Below are positions 54,243 through 62,279 of a stretch of 64,000 bases of DNA, one piece after another (position 1 is the first letter of the stretch; the number at the start of each line of letters is the position of its first letter). The notes beneath the pieces were generated by a model. The model worked only from the letters and a program-made list of their open reading frames with translations, was not told the DNA's origin and did not search any database. Made by a program: the position numbers and the translations under genes. Source of the stretch: Rosettibacter primus (lineage in GTDB: Bacteria > Bacteroidota > Ignavibacteria > Ignavibacteriales > Melioribacteraceae); the NCBI RefSeq assembly GCF_036860675.1, contig NZ_JAYKGK010000007.1, positions 1 to 64,000 of the forward strand, read 5' to 3'.

Positions 54243-55301
54243 TTATCTTTGTTTAGTTAATTCTTCTGAAAGCTGTTGTGCAACATAAACAACTGCAGCA
54301 ATAATTTTTGAATAATCCATTCTTTTAGGACCCATAATTCCTACAGTCCCCTGCAAATCGCCTATCTTGTACTCTTTTGTAATCATACTATAATCAGAAA
54401 ACTTTTCATCTTTGTTTTCTTCTCCAATTGTGACAAGAACTTCATCGTTTTTTGCAGAAGGCTTTTTGTCGAGTATATGAATTATAATATCTTTATTTTC
54501 AATTAATTCAATTATGCTCTGGAATTGTTCATGGTCTGCGAATTCAGGTTGTTTGAGAATATTTTTAGCACCTGAGACAACAACTTTGTCGCTTGGAATA
54601 TCTGTAAAAATTCTGTCAACAGAATCAAGAAAAACTCTAATAATGGGTCTATAAATTTCTTTGTCGAAATCTTTAATTCTTTCGCCAATCGTATTTCTAA
54701 TTTCAAAAAATTTTAAGCCAGATAGTTTTTCGTTCAAAAGATGTTGAACTACAGCTAACTGGTCCTCTTTGACTTCAGCATCAATTTCAAGTGTGATGGT
54801 TCTTATTAATCCTGACTTTACAGTAACAACAACAAGAATTCTCGTAGAAGAAAGCTGGACAATCTGAATTTTTTCAAGAACTGCTTGTTCAAATTTTGGA
54901 TAAGTTACCATTGCAAGCTGATTTGTTAAATCACTCAAAATGTTTGTTGTTATTTTAAGCAGTTCTTCTGTTTCGCTTGAAGCCTGACTTAAATTAATAT
55001 CTATAAGATGTTTGGCTTGTGAATCAAGTTTTGGCGGATCCATTAATGAATCCACATAGACACGGTAACCTTTGTCTGTAGGCACTCTTCCTGCTGAAGT
55101 GTGAGGGTGGTCTAAATACCCTAACTCCTCTAAATCTGCCATAATATTTCTAATTGAAGCAGGAGATAAACCAATATTATATTTCTTCGAAATATTTCTT
55201 GAGCCTACAGGACTTGCTGTCAAAATAAACTGGTGTATTACAAATCTAAGTATTGCTTTTTCCCTATCTTTTAATTGATAATCCTGCATACACTTATCCA
55301 T
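54243..55301 (-). CDS. hrcA: Heat-inducible transcription repressor HrcA
   Basis: The 352-residue protein has the HrcA N-terminal winged helix (ILRFVIHQFILTASPVGSRNI, then LSPASIRNIMADLEELGYLDHPHTSAGRVPTDKGYRVYV) and the C-terminal effector domain (GTVGIMGPKRMDYSKIIAAVVYVAQQL). HrcA represses chaperone genes by binding CIRCE (an inverted TTAGCACTC). The start may be the second methionine (55289), because a TAnnTTTG-like element lies only about 15 bases before the first ATG. I could not find a CIRCE sequence in the 250-base upstream region. It opens the eight-gene run. Confidence 0.95.
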   Translation of the reverse strand: MDKCMQDYQLKDREKAILRFVIHQFILTASPVGSRNISKKYNIGLSPASIRNIMADLEELGYLDHPHTSAGRVPTDKGYRVYVDSLMDPPKLDSQAKHLIDINLSQASSETEELLKITTNILSDLTNQLAMVTYPKFEQAVLEKIQIVQLSSTRILVVVTVKSGLIRTITLEIDAEVKEDQLAVVQHLLNEKLSGLKFFEIRNTIGERIKDFDKEIYRPIIRVFLDSVDRIFTDIPSDKVVVSGAKNILKQPEFADHEQFQSIIELIENKDIIIHILDKKPSAKNDEVLVTIGEENKDEKFSDYSMITKEYKIGDLQGTVGIMGPKRMDYSKIIAAVVYVAQQLSEELTKQR

Positions 55302-55315
55302 CCTAATCGTGGCTT

Positions 55316-55323
55316 CAAAAATA
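55316..55323 (-). promoter_or_regulatory. TAnnTTTG-like -7 element upstream of hrcA
   Basis: TATTTTTG on the minus strand ends 15 bases before the first possible hrcA ATG (55301) and 27 before the second (55289). The short distance favours the second start if the element is real. The match lies within an AT-rich run, so the support is weak. Confidence 0.3.
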
Positions 55324-55520
55324 TCAAAATTTTGACAATTTTTCAGATTAGATGATTAACTCTTCAATGCGTCGCATAAGACAATTTTATTTGACTTAAA
55401 GTTTCAAGTTAACGCAAATTGTTTTTCGCTTATCGCAAAAAAATTTAATGGGGTTAAACTGAACAATAAAATTTTATCATTTTAAAAGGGGGTTAACTTA
55501 TAATTCGGGATTAATATTCT

Positions 55521-55528
55521 TATATTTG
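55521..55528 (+). promoter_or_regulatory. TAnnTTTG -7 element upstream of purM
   Basis: TATATTTG ends 23 bases before the GTG at 55552 and would give a leader of about 18 bases containing the AGAGGA ribosome site. No -33 TTG is clear. Confidence 0.4.
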
Positions 55529-55551
55529 CTGTAAAAAATTTAGAGGATTTA

Positions 55552-56547
55552 GTGGGAATTAGTTATAAAGATGCCGGTGTAAACATACAGGCAGGTGAAA
55601 ATACTGTAGATAGAATTAAGTTACTTGCTAAATCTACATTTAATCAAAATGTTTTGCACGGCATAGGCCATTTTGGAGCTTTTTATAAAATTGATTTGAA
55701 AAAGTGGAATAATCCAGTTCTTGTTTCGAGTGTTGATGGTGTAGGAACGAAAATTAAAATTGCTATGATGATGAATAAACACGATACGATTGGGCAGGAT
55801 TTAGTCAACCACTGTGTTAATGATATTGCAGTTTGTGGAGCAGAGCCTCAATATTTTATGGATTATATTGCATTTGGGAAATTAATCCCTGAAAAAGCCG
55901 AACAAATTATTAAAGGATTTTCAATTGCCTGTAAAGAAAATAATGTTGCTTTAATTGGTGGCGAAACAGCAGAAATGCCAGGCATCTATGCCGAAGATGA
56001 ATACGATGTGGCGGGAACTATTGTTGGTTTTGTTGAACAGGATAAAATTATTGACGGCAGAAATGTTCAAAAAGAGGATGTATTAATTGGTTTTCCTTCA
56101 AATGGATTACATACAAATGGATATTCACTTGCAAGAAAAGTCTTGCTTGATAAATTCAAATTAAATGATTTCATAGATGAACTTAATAATACACTTGGCC
56201 AAGAATTATTAAAAATTCACAAATCTTATCTTCAATTGATAAATTTATTGAAAGAAAATTTTTCTATAAAAGCATTCTCACATATTACAGGTGGTGGAAT
56301 AGTAGGCAATACTAAAAGAGTTCTTCCAGAAAATTTGAAAATGAAAATTGATTGGCACTCATGGGAAATTCCGGTAATATTTCAATTGATTAAAAAAATT
56401 GGGGATATTGATGACGAAGAAATGAGAGAAGTATTCAATCTTGGAATAGGTTTAATAGCAATCGTAAATAAAAACGAAGTAGATAACGTATTGGAACTTA
56501 GCAAAAGTGTAAATGAAACAGGCATAGTGATTGGCGAAGTGTATTAA
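55552..56547 (+). CDS. purM: Phosphoribosylformylglycinamidine cyclo-ligase
   Basis: A GTG start with AGAGGA nine bases upstream opens a 331-residue protein. The N-terminus ISYKDAGVNIQAGENTVDRIK, the metal/substrate loop VLVSSVDGVGTKIKIAMMMNKHDTIGQDLVNHCVNDIAVCGAEP, GGETAEMPGIYA and the C-terminal AFSHITGGGIVGNTKRVLP are clear PurM signatures. It closes the imidazole ring of AIR, the fifth step of purine synthesis, using ATP. It is the first of a plus-strand group with the TatD fusion, dacB and prmA, though the gap to the next gene is 95 bases. Confidence 0.95.
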   Translation: MGISYKDAGVNIQAGENTVDRIKLLAKSTFNQNVLHGIGHFGAFYKIDLKKWNNPVLVSSVDGVGTKIKIAMMMNKHDTIGQDLVNHCVNDIAVCGAEPQYFMDYIAFGKLIPEKAEQIIKGFSIACKENNVALIGGETAEMPGIYAEDEYDVAGTIVGFVEQDKIIDGRNVQKEDVLIGFPSNGLHTNGYSLARKVLLDKFKLNDFIDELNNTLGQELLKIHKSYLQLINLLKENFSIKAFSHITGGGIVGNTKRVLPENLKMKIDWHSWEIPVIFQLIKKIGDIDDEEMREVFNLGIGLIAIVNKNEVDNVLELSKSVNETGIVIGEVY

Positions 56548-56642
56548 ATATTTTCTCTTAGAAGTTGAATCAAAAATTCTATTAAATTGTTTTTGTTAAA
56601 AATTGTTAAATAACATTTACTCTAAATTATAAGAAAAATCAT

Positions 56643-58004
56643 ATGTTCATAGATACACACGCTCATCTGTTTTATCCTAATTTCAATGGTGAAGTTGAGC
56701 AGGTAATTCAAAGAGCAAAAGAATCTGAAGTTAATTCAATAATAGTTCCTGCTGCAGATTTAGTTTCATCTCAACAGGCAATAGAACTTGCTGAAAAGTA
56801 TGACAACATTTATGCAGCAGTAGGTGTTCATCCACATGACAGCAAAGAATGGAATGATGGTATTATTAATAAACTGGAAGAACTTGCAGGTAATAAAAAG
56901 GTAGTTGCAATTGGTGAAATTGGACTTGATTATTATTATGATTTTTCGCCGCGGGAAATTCAAATAAAAGCATTTGAAGAACAGATTCAACTTGCATTAA
57001 AATTGAAATTGCCGGTAATTATTCATAATCGGGATGCTAATGAAGATATAATGCAAATAGCTCGCAAGTATAAAGATTCCGGATTAAGAGCCCAGTATCA
57101 TTGTTTCGCTGGTTCAATATCAAATGCCAAAGAGTTAATTGAAATGCATCATTTTATTTCTTTTACAGGAAACATTACTTTCAACAAAGCAGAAAATTTA
57201 AGAAAAGTTGTTTCCAGCATTTCTATCGAAAATATTCTTCTTGAAACAGATTCTCCATTTATGACTCCTGTTCCACATAGAGGAAATAGAAATGAACCTG
57301 CTTACATCCGATTTATTGCAGAAAAAATTGCTGAAATTCAAAATCTTACAGTTGAAGATGTTGCAAGAGCAACTTCTTACAATGTTTATAAATTATTTCG
57401 TATAGGACAAAAACCGGAATTGAGTATCACATATAAAATCGGGAATTCTCTTTATATAAATGTTACGAATAGATGTAATGCTGATTGCATCTTCTGCGAT
57501 AGAAAAGGTGATGCAGTTATTAATGGTTACAACCTAAAAATGAAAAAATCAGAAGAACCAGATGCAGAGACTTATATAAAAGAAATCGGGGATCCAAAGA
57601 AATATAAAGAAATTGTTTTTTGTGGTTACGGTGAACCCACAATTAGATGGGAGGTTGTTAAAAAAATTGCAAAGTATGTTAAAGAAAATGGTGGTGTAAC
57701 AAGATTAAATACAGATGGTCATGGAAATTATATTAACAAAAGAGATATTACTCCGGAACTTGATGGATTAATTGATATTGTTTCGATAAGCTTGAATTCT
57801 GTTGACCCGGTTCAATATGGAAAATTAATGCGAGTTGATCCATCTATGCATGCGGAGATGATTGACTTTGCTAAAAAAGCAAAAAAGTATTCTCGCGTTG
57901 TTATGACAATTGTAGGACTAAGCGAGGTTGATTCATTAGCAGCAAAAAAATTTGTTGCTGAAGAACTTGGTGTAGAGTTCAGAGAAAGAGAATATTTTTC
58001 ATAA
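56643..58004 (+). CDS. TatD hydrolase fused to a radical SAM domain
   Basis: Residues 1-255 are a complete TatD-family metallo-hydrolase: IDTHAHLF (H6, H8), GEIGLDYY (E92), IIHNRD (H128), HCFAGS (H153) and ETDSPFMTPVPHRG (D203). Residues 262-453 are a radical SAM domain with the 4Fe-4S motif NRCNADCIFCDRKG (C278, C282, C285), the glycine-rich CGYGEPT, and SISLNSVDP further on. TatD proteins are Mg-dependent DNases or quality-control nucleases; the linked radical SAM family ('TatD-associated rSAM') has no known product. The fusion implies the two act on one process. The stop is immediately followed by the next gene's ATG. The fusion itself is certain from one open frame. Confidence 0.92.
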   Translation: MFIDTHAHLFYPNFNGEVEQVIQRAKESEVNSIIVPAADLVSSQQAIELAEKYDNIYAAVGVHPHDSKEWNDGIINKLEELAGNKKVVAIGEIGLDYYYDFSPREIQIKAFEEQIQLALKLKLPVIIHNRDANEDIMQIARKYKDSGLRAQYHCFAGSISNAKELIEMHHFISFTGNITFNKAENLRKVVSSISIENILLETDSPFMTPVPHRGNRNEPAYIRFIAEKIAEIQNLTVEDVARATSYNVYKLFRIGQKPELSITYKIGNSLYINVTNRCNADCIFCDRKGDAVINGYNLKMKKSEEPDAETYIKEIGDPKKYKEIVFCGYGEPTIRWEVVKKIAKYVKENGGVTRLNTDGHGNYINKRDITPELDGLIDIVSISLNSVDPVQYGKLMRVDPSMHAEMIDFAKKAKKYSRVVMTIVGLSEVDSLAAKKFVAEELGVEFREREYFS

Positions 58005-59432
58005 ATGAACAAAAAAATTTTATTTCTATTTTTAATCATATTCATATCAGTAAAGCAAAACTTCTCTTTTGCACAATCGGAATCAATTAATCTCTCAAAA
58101 TCACTTGATAGTTTGTTCACAGATGAATTTTTTACTTCAACAATTGTTGCAGTTGATATTTATGATTTAACAGAAAATAAAAGACTTTATTCAAAAAATG
58201 AAAAATTGCTCTTACATCCTGCTTCACTTCAAAAAATTTTTACTACAGGAGCAGCACTTCTTTTTTTAGATGACTATAAATTCAAAACCAGTATTTATTT
58301 TGATGGTGAAATTGAGGATTCTATTTGCAAAGGAAATTTATTCATCCTTGGAGGATGCGACCCATTGTTTTCTTTGAATGATTTAGATTCTCTGATTCGA
58401 GAAATTAAAAAATATGGTATTAAAAAAATATCAGGTAATCTTTATGGCGATATCTCATTGATTGATTCTTTGTACTGGGGCGAAGGCTGGATGTGGGACG
58501 ATGACCCTTATCCATTTGCTTCTTATCTATCACCTCTGTCAATCAACGGCAATTCTTTCAAAATAGTTTATAAACCTTCAAATGTTGGAGAACCTGTTCA
58601 AATAGAAATAATTCCCCGAACAAATTATTTCGATGTAGTTAATTCATCTTTGACTACAAATTTAGATACTTCTGATTTTGTTATTACACGCAATAGATTG
58701 AATAAGCAGGATAAAATTTTTGTGTCCGGTAATCTTTCAGTCAATTCAAAAGAAGATACATTAAGTTTCAGTGTTGTGAACCCCGCAAAATTTTTTTTGA
58801 GGCTGTTAGCTGAAAAGCTTAATGAAAATGGTATTAATTTTAGCGGTAATATTGAGTTTAAAAATGTTCCCAATAATGCAGAAAAAATTTTTTCATTCGA
58901 AAGAAATATTGATACAATTTTAGTTTATACAAACAAAGTAAGTTATAATTTAGGAGCAGAATTAATTTTGCGTGCACTTGCATTTAATTATTTTGAAAAG
59001 CCGGCTAATGCAAAAAATGGAATTCGTTTAATTGATAGTTTAATTACCCTCGCTAATTTTAATCCACAAAAATTCAAAATTGTTGATGGTTCTGGATTAT
59101 CTTTTTACAATCTAATTTCTGCCGAACTAATAACTTCAATACTAAAATATTTTTTTTATGAAAAAGAGGATTTGTTTGTAAAACTGTATAACACATTTCC
59201 AATTTCAGGTTATGATGGAACACTTAAAAATAGAATGCTTAATTCTGCTGCATACAGAAAAGTAAGAGCAAAAACAGGGACATTAAGCGGTGTAAGTAAT
59301 CTTGCCGGTTATATGTTTAATCACAAAAATCATTTGATAGCTTTTTCGATATTCATGCAGAATTTTGTAACTAATCCTAAAATTGCAAGAGATTTCCAGG
59401 ATAAAATTTGTGAAATAATATACAACAATTAG
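58005..59432 (+). CDS. dacB: D-alanyl-D-alanine carboxypeptidase/endopeptidase (PBP4, S13)
   Basis: A signal peptide (about 1-23) precedes a class C low-molecular-weight PBP of 475 residues. The SxxK motif is HPASLQK (S74, K77), the SxN-equivalent is VDGSGLSFYN, and the KTG motif is RAKTGTLSG (K423-G425). Insert domains between residues 100 and 290 are typical of PBP4. It trims peptidoglycan crosslinks and terminal D-alanine in the periplasm. The ATG follows directly after the TatD-rSAM stop, and prmA starts 9 bases after the stop, so the three are probably one transcript. Confidence 0.92.
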   Translation: MNKKILFLFLIIFISVKQNFSFAQSESINLSKSLDSLFTDEFFTSTIVAVDIYDLTENKRLYSKNEKLLLHPASLQKIFTTGAALLFLDDYKFKTSIYFDGEIEDSICKGNLFILGGCDPLFSLNDLDSLIREIKKYGIKKISGNLYGDISLIDSLYWGEGWMWDDDPYPFASYLSPLSINGNSFKIVYKPSNVGEPVQIEIIPRTNYFDVVNSSLTTNLDTSDFVITRNRLNKQDKIFVSGNLSVNSKEDTLSFSVVNPAKFFLRLLAEKLNENGINFSGNIEFKNVPNNAEKIFSFERNIDTILVYTNKVSYNLGAELILRALAFNYFEKPANAKNGIRLIDSLITLANFNPQKFKIVDGSGLSFYNLISAELITSILKYFFYEKEDLFVKLYNTFPISGYDGTLKNRMLNSAAYRKVRAKTGTLSGVSNLAGYMFNHKNHLIAFSIFMQNFVTNPKIARDFQDKICEIIYNN

Positions 59433-59441
59433 GTAAGTTAA

Positions 59442-60293
59442 ATGAAAAAGTTCAAACAATTTATAATCAGAACTGTGCCTCAGAACAATGAAATAATTAG
59501 CGGCTTACTTTGGCAGTTAAATTTAGATGGAATAAATGAAATGGAAAATGAACTAATAGTTTTTGCAGATAAATCAAAAAATATTTTAGCTGGTGATATT
59601 AAAAATATTCTTGATGAAGCTAAAAAAAATAATTTTATCGAGACATATAATTTAATTGAAGAAGAACTTGAAGATAAAAACTGGAATGAAGAGTATGAAA
59701 AAAATGTAAAAGTTATTGAGGTTTCTGATAAAATAGTCATAAAGCCTTCTTTTAAAGAATATCAACCCAAATTGGGACAAATAGTAATTACGATAGACCC
59801 TAAAATGTCTTTTGGAACCGGAGAACATCAAACAACAAAAATGGTTTTGAAATTTTTAGAAAAGTATATTCGAAATGGCGATAAAGTTTTAGATGTTGGA
59901 ACTGGCACTGGCATTCTTGCAATTGCTTCAATATTTCTTGGTGCAGATAAAGCACTTGGAATTGATAATGATGAATGGTGTTTTTTAAATGGCAATGAAA
60001 ATGTTAAAATGAACAATGTAGATAATAAAGTTGAAATTAGACTTGCAGAAATTCATCAAATTTCTGAAAAAGATTTTGATTTAATAACCGCAAACATTAA
60101 CAAGAATGTTCTTTTAGATATTGCAAAGGAAATTAAAAATAAGATAAAAAAGACCGGAATCTTAATCCTTTCCGGTCTTTTAATTTCTGATGAAGAAGAA
60201 ATTGTTAAAAAGTATAGTTCAATTGGATTTGGATTGCTAAAAAAAATGCAAATGGATGAATGGATTTCTCTTTCATTCCGGTTATTAAATTAA
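59442..60293 (+). CDS. prmA: Ribosomal protein L11 methyltransferase
   Basis: The 283-residue protein has the substrate-binding N-terminal domain (about 1-95). The linker and SAM domain hold DPKMSFGTGEHQTTKM, VLDVGTGTGILAIASIFLGADKALGIDND and the catalytic segment ANINKNVLLDIA. These are standard PrmA features; it methylates lysines and the N-terminus of L11. Its 3' end overlaps the stop of the convergent MarR gene by four bases. A perfect hairpin with flanking A/T runs (60148-60181) lies inside its last 150 bases. Confidence 0.93.
   Translation: MKKFKQFIIRTVPQNNEIISGLLWQLNLDGINEMENELIVFADKSKNILAGDIKNILDEAKKNNFIETYNLIEEELEDKNWNEEYEKNVKVIEVSDKIVIKPSFKEYQPKLGQIVITIDPKMSFGTGEHQTTKMVLKFLEKYIRNGDKVLDVGTGTGILAIASIFLGADKALGIDNDEWCFLNGNENVKMNNVDNKVEIRLAEIHQISEKDFDLITANINKNVLLDIAKEIKNKIKKTGILILSGLLISDEEEIVKKYSSIGFGLLKKMQMDEWISLSFRLLN
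60148..60181. terminator. Terminator-like hairpin inside the prmA coding region
   Basis: AAAAGACCGGA (60148-60158) and TCCGGTCTTTT (60171-60181) pair perfectly over 11 bases around a 12-base loop. On the minus strand a six-T run follows the stem, about 110 bases past the MarR stop, so it could end the marR transcript. On the plus strand it sits in prmA codons for GILILSGLL. Confidence 0.6.
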
Positions 60294-60721
60294 AATGCTA
60301 ATTTTTCCAGCAACTCAATCAATTGTTTTTGTTCGCTCTCTGTTAATGATGAAGTAACAGAAGCCACTTTTTCTATATATTGAGGCATAATTTTATCAAG
60401 CTTTTCCTTTCCAGCAGGGGTTAATTCACCGAGTATTACTCTTCTGTCTTCCTTTGAGTGAACTCTTTTAACAAGACCTTCTTTTTCTAGGTTATCAACA
60501 ACACATGTAATATTAGCACCGGTAACAAGCATTTCTTCACTTATTCTCTTAAGCGGCATAGGACCATTTTTGTAAAGTATTTCTAAAACTCCAAATTGAG
60601 GAGCTGTAAGTTTTTGTTCAAACATGTATTTGGCTTGAAGCCTTCTGAATTTGTCGCCTGCTTTTGTTACTTTCTCCATTAGTTGGAGTGCTGCTTCCCC
60701 TTTTTCTGGTTGCATTTTCAT
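60290..60721 (-). CDS. MarR family transcriptional regulator
   Basis: The 143-residue protein has the MarR winged-helix fold: LTAPQFGVLEILYKNGPMPLKRISEEMLVTGANITCVVDNLEKEGLV, then the wing DRRVILGELTPAGKEKLDKI. Flanking dimerisation helices are at both ends. MarR proteins respond to small phenolic or oxidant ligands and repress nearby genes. It has a good ribosome site (GGAAGGAGA). The divergent gene is menF, which might be a target, but no operator palindrome is evident. Confidence 0.9.
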   Translation of the reverse strand: MKMQPEKGEAALQLMEKVTKAGDKFRRLQAKYMFEQKLTAPQFGVLEILYKNGPMPLKRISEEMLVTGANITCVVDNLEKEGLVKRVHSKEDRRVILGELTPAGKEKLDKIMPQYIEKVASVTSSLTESEQKQLIELLEKLAF

Positions 60722-60839
60722 TTTCTCCTTCCTTGTTTGTAACTAATTTTCATTTCCCCAGCCCTCGTAATTGAATCTTTGTATTAAAAGAACTATTAAA
60801 TTGTGCTTCGGATTATAAACATATAAAATTAAATTCATT

Positions 60840-62279
60840 TTGAAAAGCTGTTTCAAAGCTTTTTATTATTTTGCATCTGAAATTTATTCAAATAAATATA
60901 AAAATAAATTAATCTTGATAGTAAATAATAAAAACTTCACAAAGTATATTCTTAAATTACAAAAAAATATTAAACACAAGAACCCCAATTTATTTTATAC
61001 CTACATTCAGGAAATAGATGATAAAATTTATAATGAATTTTACAATTTACTTTTAAATCAAAAGCAATTTTTTCTTTGGGATTTACCCCATAGAAATTAT
61101 TCATTTTTTTCCTTTGGTAATATATTTTCAATTGATGAAAATTCATGTAAAAATATTTCTCAACTAAAACAAATTCACAATTTTGGTGAATCTGATTTTA
61201 GTTTTTATCCTTTGTTTATTGGTGGAATAAAATTTCCTGTTAGAGAGAAAACCAATCTCTGGAATGATTATCCGTCAGAAATCTGGTACGTTCCAGAAAT
61301 ATCTTTTATTAAATATAAAAATAAATGTTACTTTGCTTTCAATTTTATGTATGATATGTTGAATGAAAAAACTGAAAAAGTTCTTGAGAAAAAAATTAGT
61401 AAAATTCTAAGCAGCTCAGAAAAATTTTATTATCAAAAAAATGATGAAATTAGTGATACAGAATTTGATGATTGGAGTGTTATGATTTCGGATGCGTTAA
61501 ATAAAATAAAATATAAAGATTTAGAAAAAGTTGTTCTTGCAAGAGTTAAAAAAATTAGTATCAGAGGAGAAATTAATTTTACTGAGATAATCGATAAACT
61601 TAAAACCCAATTTCCTGAATGCTATGTATTTGCCTGGAGAAATAATAATTCAGTTTTTTTTGGAGCTTCACCGGAATTACTTGGAAGAATTTCAAAAAAT
61701 AAATTTGAAACTGATGCTCTTGCTGGTTCAATTAAACGAGGGATTAATGAAGAAGAAGATTTCATACTTGAAAATGAATTATTAAACGATAGCAAAAATA
61801 TACACGAACATAAATCTGTACTGAAATTTATTGTTGAAAATTTGTCGAAGTTATCTGAAAGTGTGAATTATGATAAAACAAAAGTCAAAAAATTAAGGAA
61901 TATACAGCATCTTTGGACCCCAATTAATGCAATTGTTCGAAATGATGTTTCTGTCATTTCGTTAATAAAAAGCATTTACCCAACACCTGCAATTTGTGGT
62001 TTGCCAAATAAAAGAGCATTGGAAGAGATAGAACAATTAGAAAATTTTGACAGAGGTTTGTATGCAGGTATTTTAGGCTGGTTTAATGTAGAAGGAAATG
62101 GAGAGTTTGTAATAGGAATTAGGTCTGCTCTTTATAAAAATTCTTTTCTATATGCCTTTGCTGGTTGTGGTATAGTTGAAGGTTCGGAAATAAAAAGTGA
62201 ATTTGAAGAAACAGAGCTTAAATTAAAACCAATGCTTTCACTTTTTCGAGAGAGATTAACAAATGAAAATATCAGTTAA
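60840..62279 (+). CDS. menF: Isochorismate synthase
   Basis: The frame opens with TTG at 60840; no ribosome site or alternative start is clear. The 479-residue protein ends in the chorismate-binding domain (about 210-475): LEKVVLARVKKI, FAWRNNNSVFFGASPELLGRI, DALAGSIKRG, LRNIQHLWTPI, YPTPAICGLPNKRALEEI and FVIGIRSALY with AGCGIVEGS. The N-terminal 200 residues are diverged. MenF converts chorismate to isochorismate, committing it to menaquinone. Its 3' end overlaps menD by 17 bases, supporting the menaquinone role over a siderophore role. Confidence 0.9.
   Translation: MKSCFKAFYYFASEIYSNKYKNKLILIVNNKNFTKYILKLQKNIKHKNPNLFYTYIQEIDDKIYNEFYNLLLNQKQFFLWDLPHRNYSFFSFGNIFSIDENSCKNISQLKQIHNFGESDFSFYPLFIGGIKFPVREKTNLWNDYPSEIWYVPEISFIKYKNKCYFAFNFMYDMLNEKTEKVLEKKISKILSSSEKFYYQKNDEISDTEFDDWSVMISDALNKIKYKDLEKVVLARVKKISIRGEINFTEIIDKLKTQFPECYVFAWRNNNSVFFGASPELLGRISKNKFETDALAGSIKRGINEEEDFILENELLNDSKNIHEHKSVLKFIVENLSKLSESVNYDKTKVKKLRNIQHLWTPINAIVRNDVSVISLIKSIYPTPAICGLPNKRALEEIEQLENFDRGLYAGILGWFNVEGNGEFVIGIRSALYKNSFLYAFAGCGIVEGSEIKSEFEETELKLKPMLSLFRERLTNENIS

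Noticed and set aside
55302..55551. CIRCE operator upstream of hrcA
   Set aside because: I looked for TTAGCACTC/GAGTGCTAA inverted pairs and found none; HrcA may use a diverged site or control distant genes.
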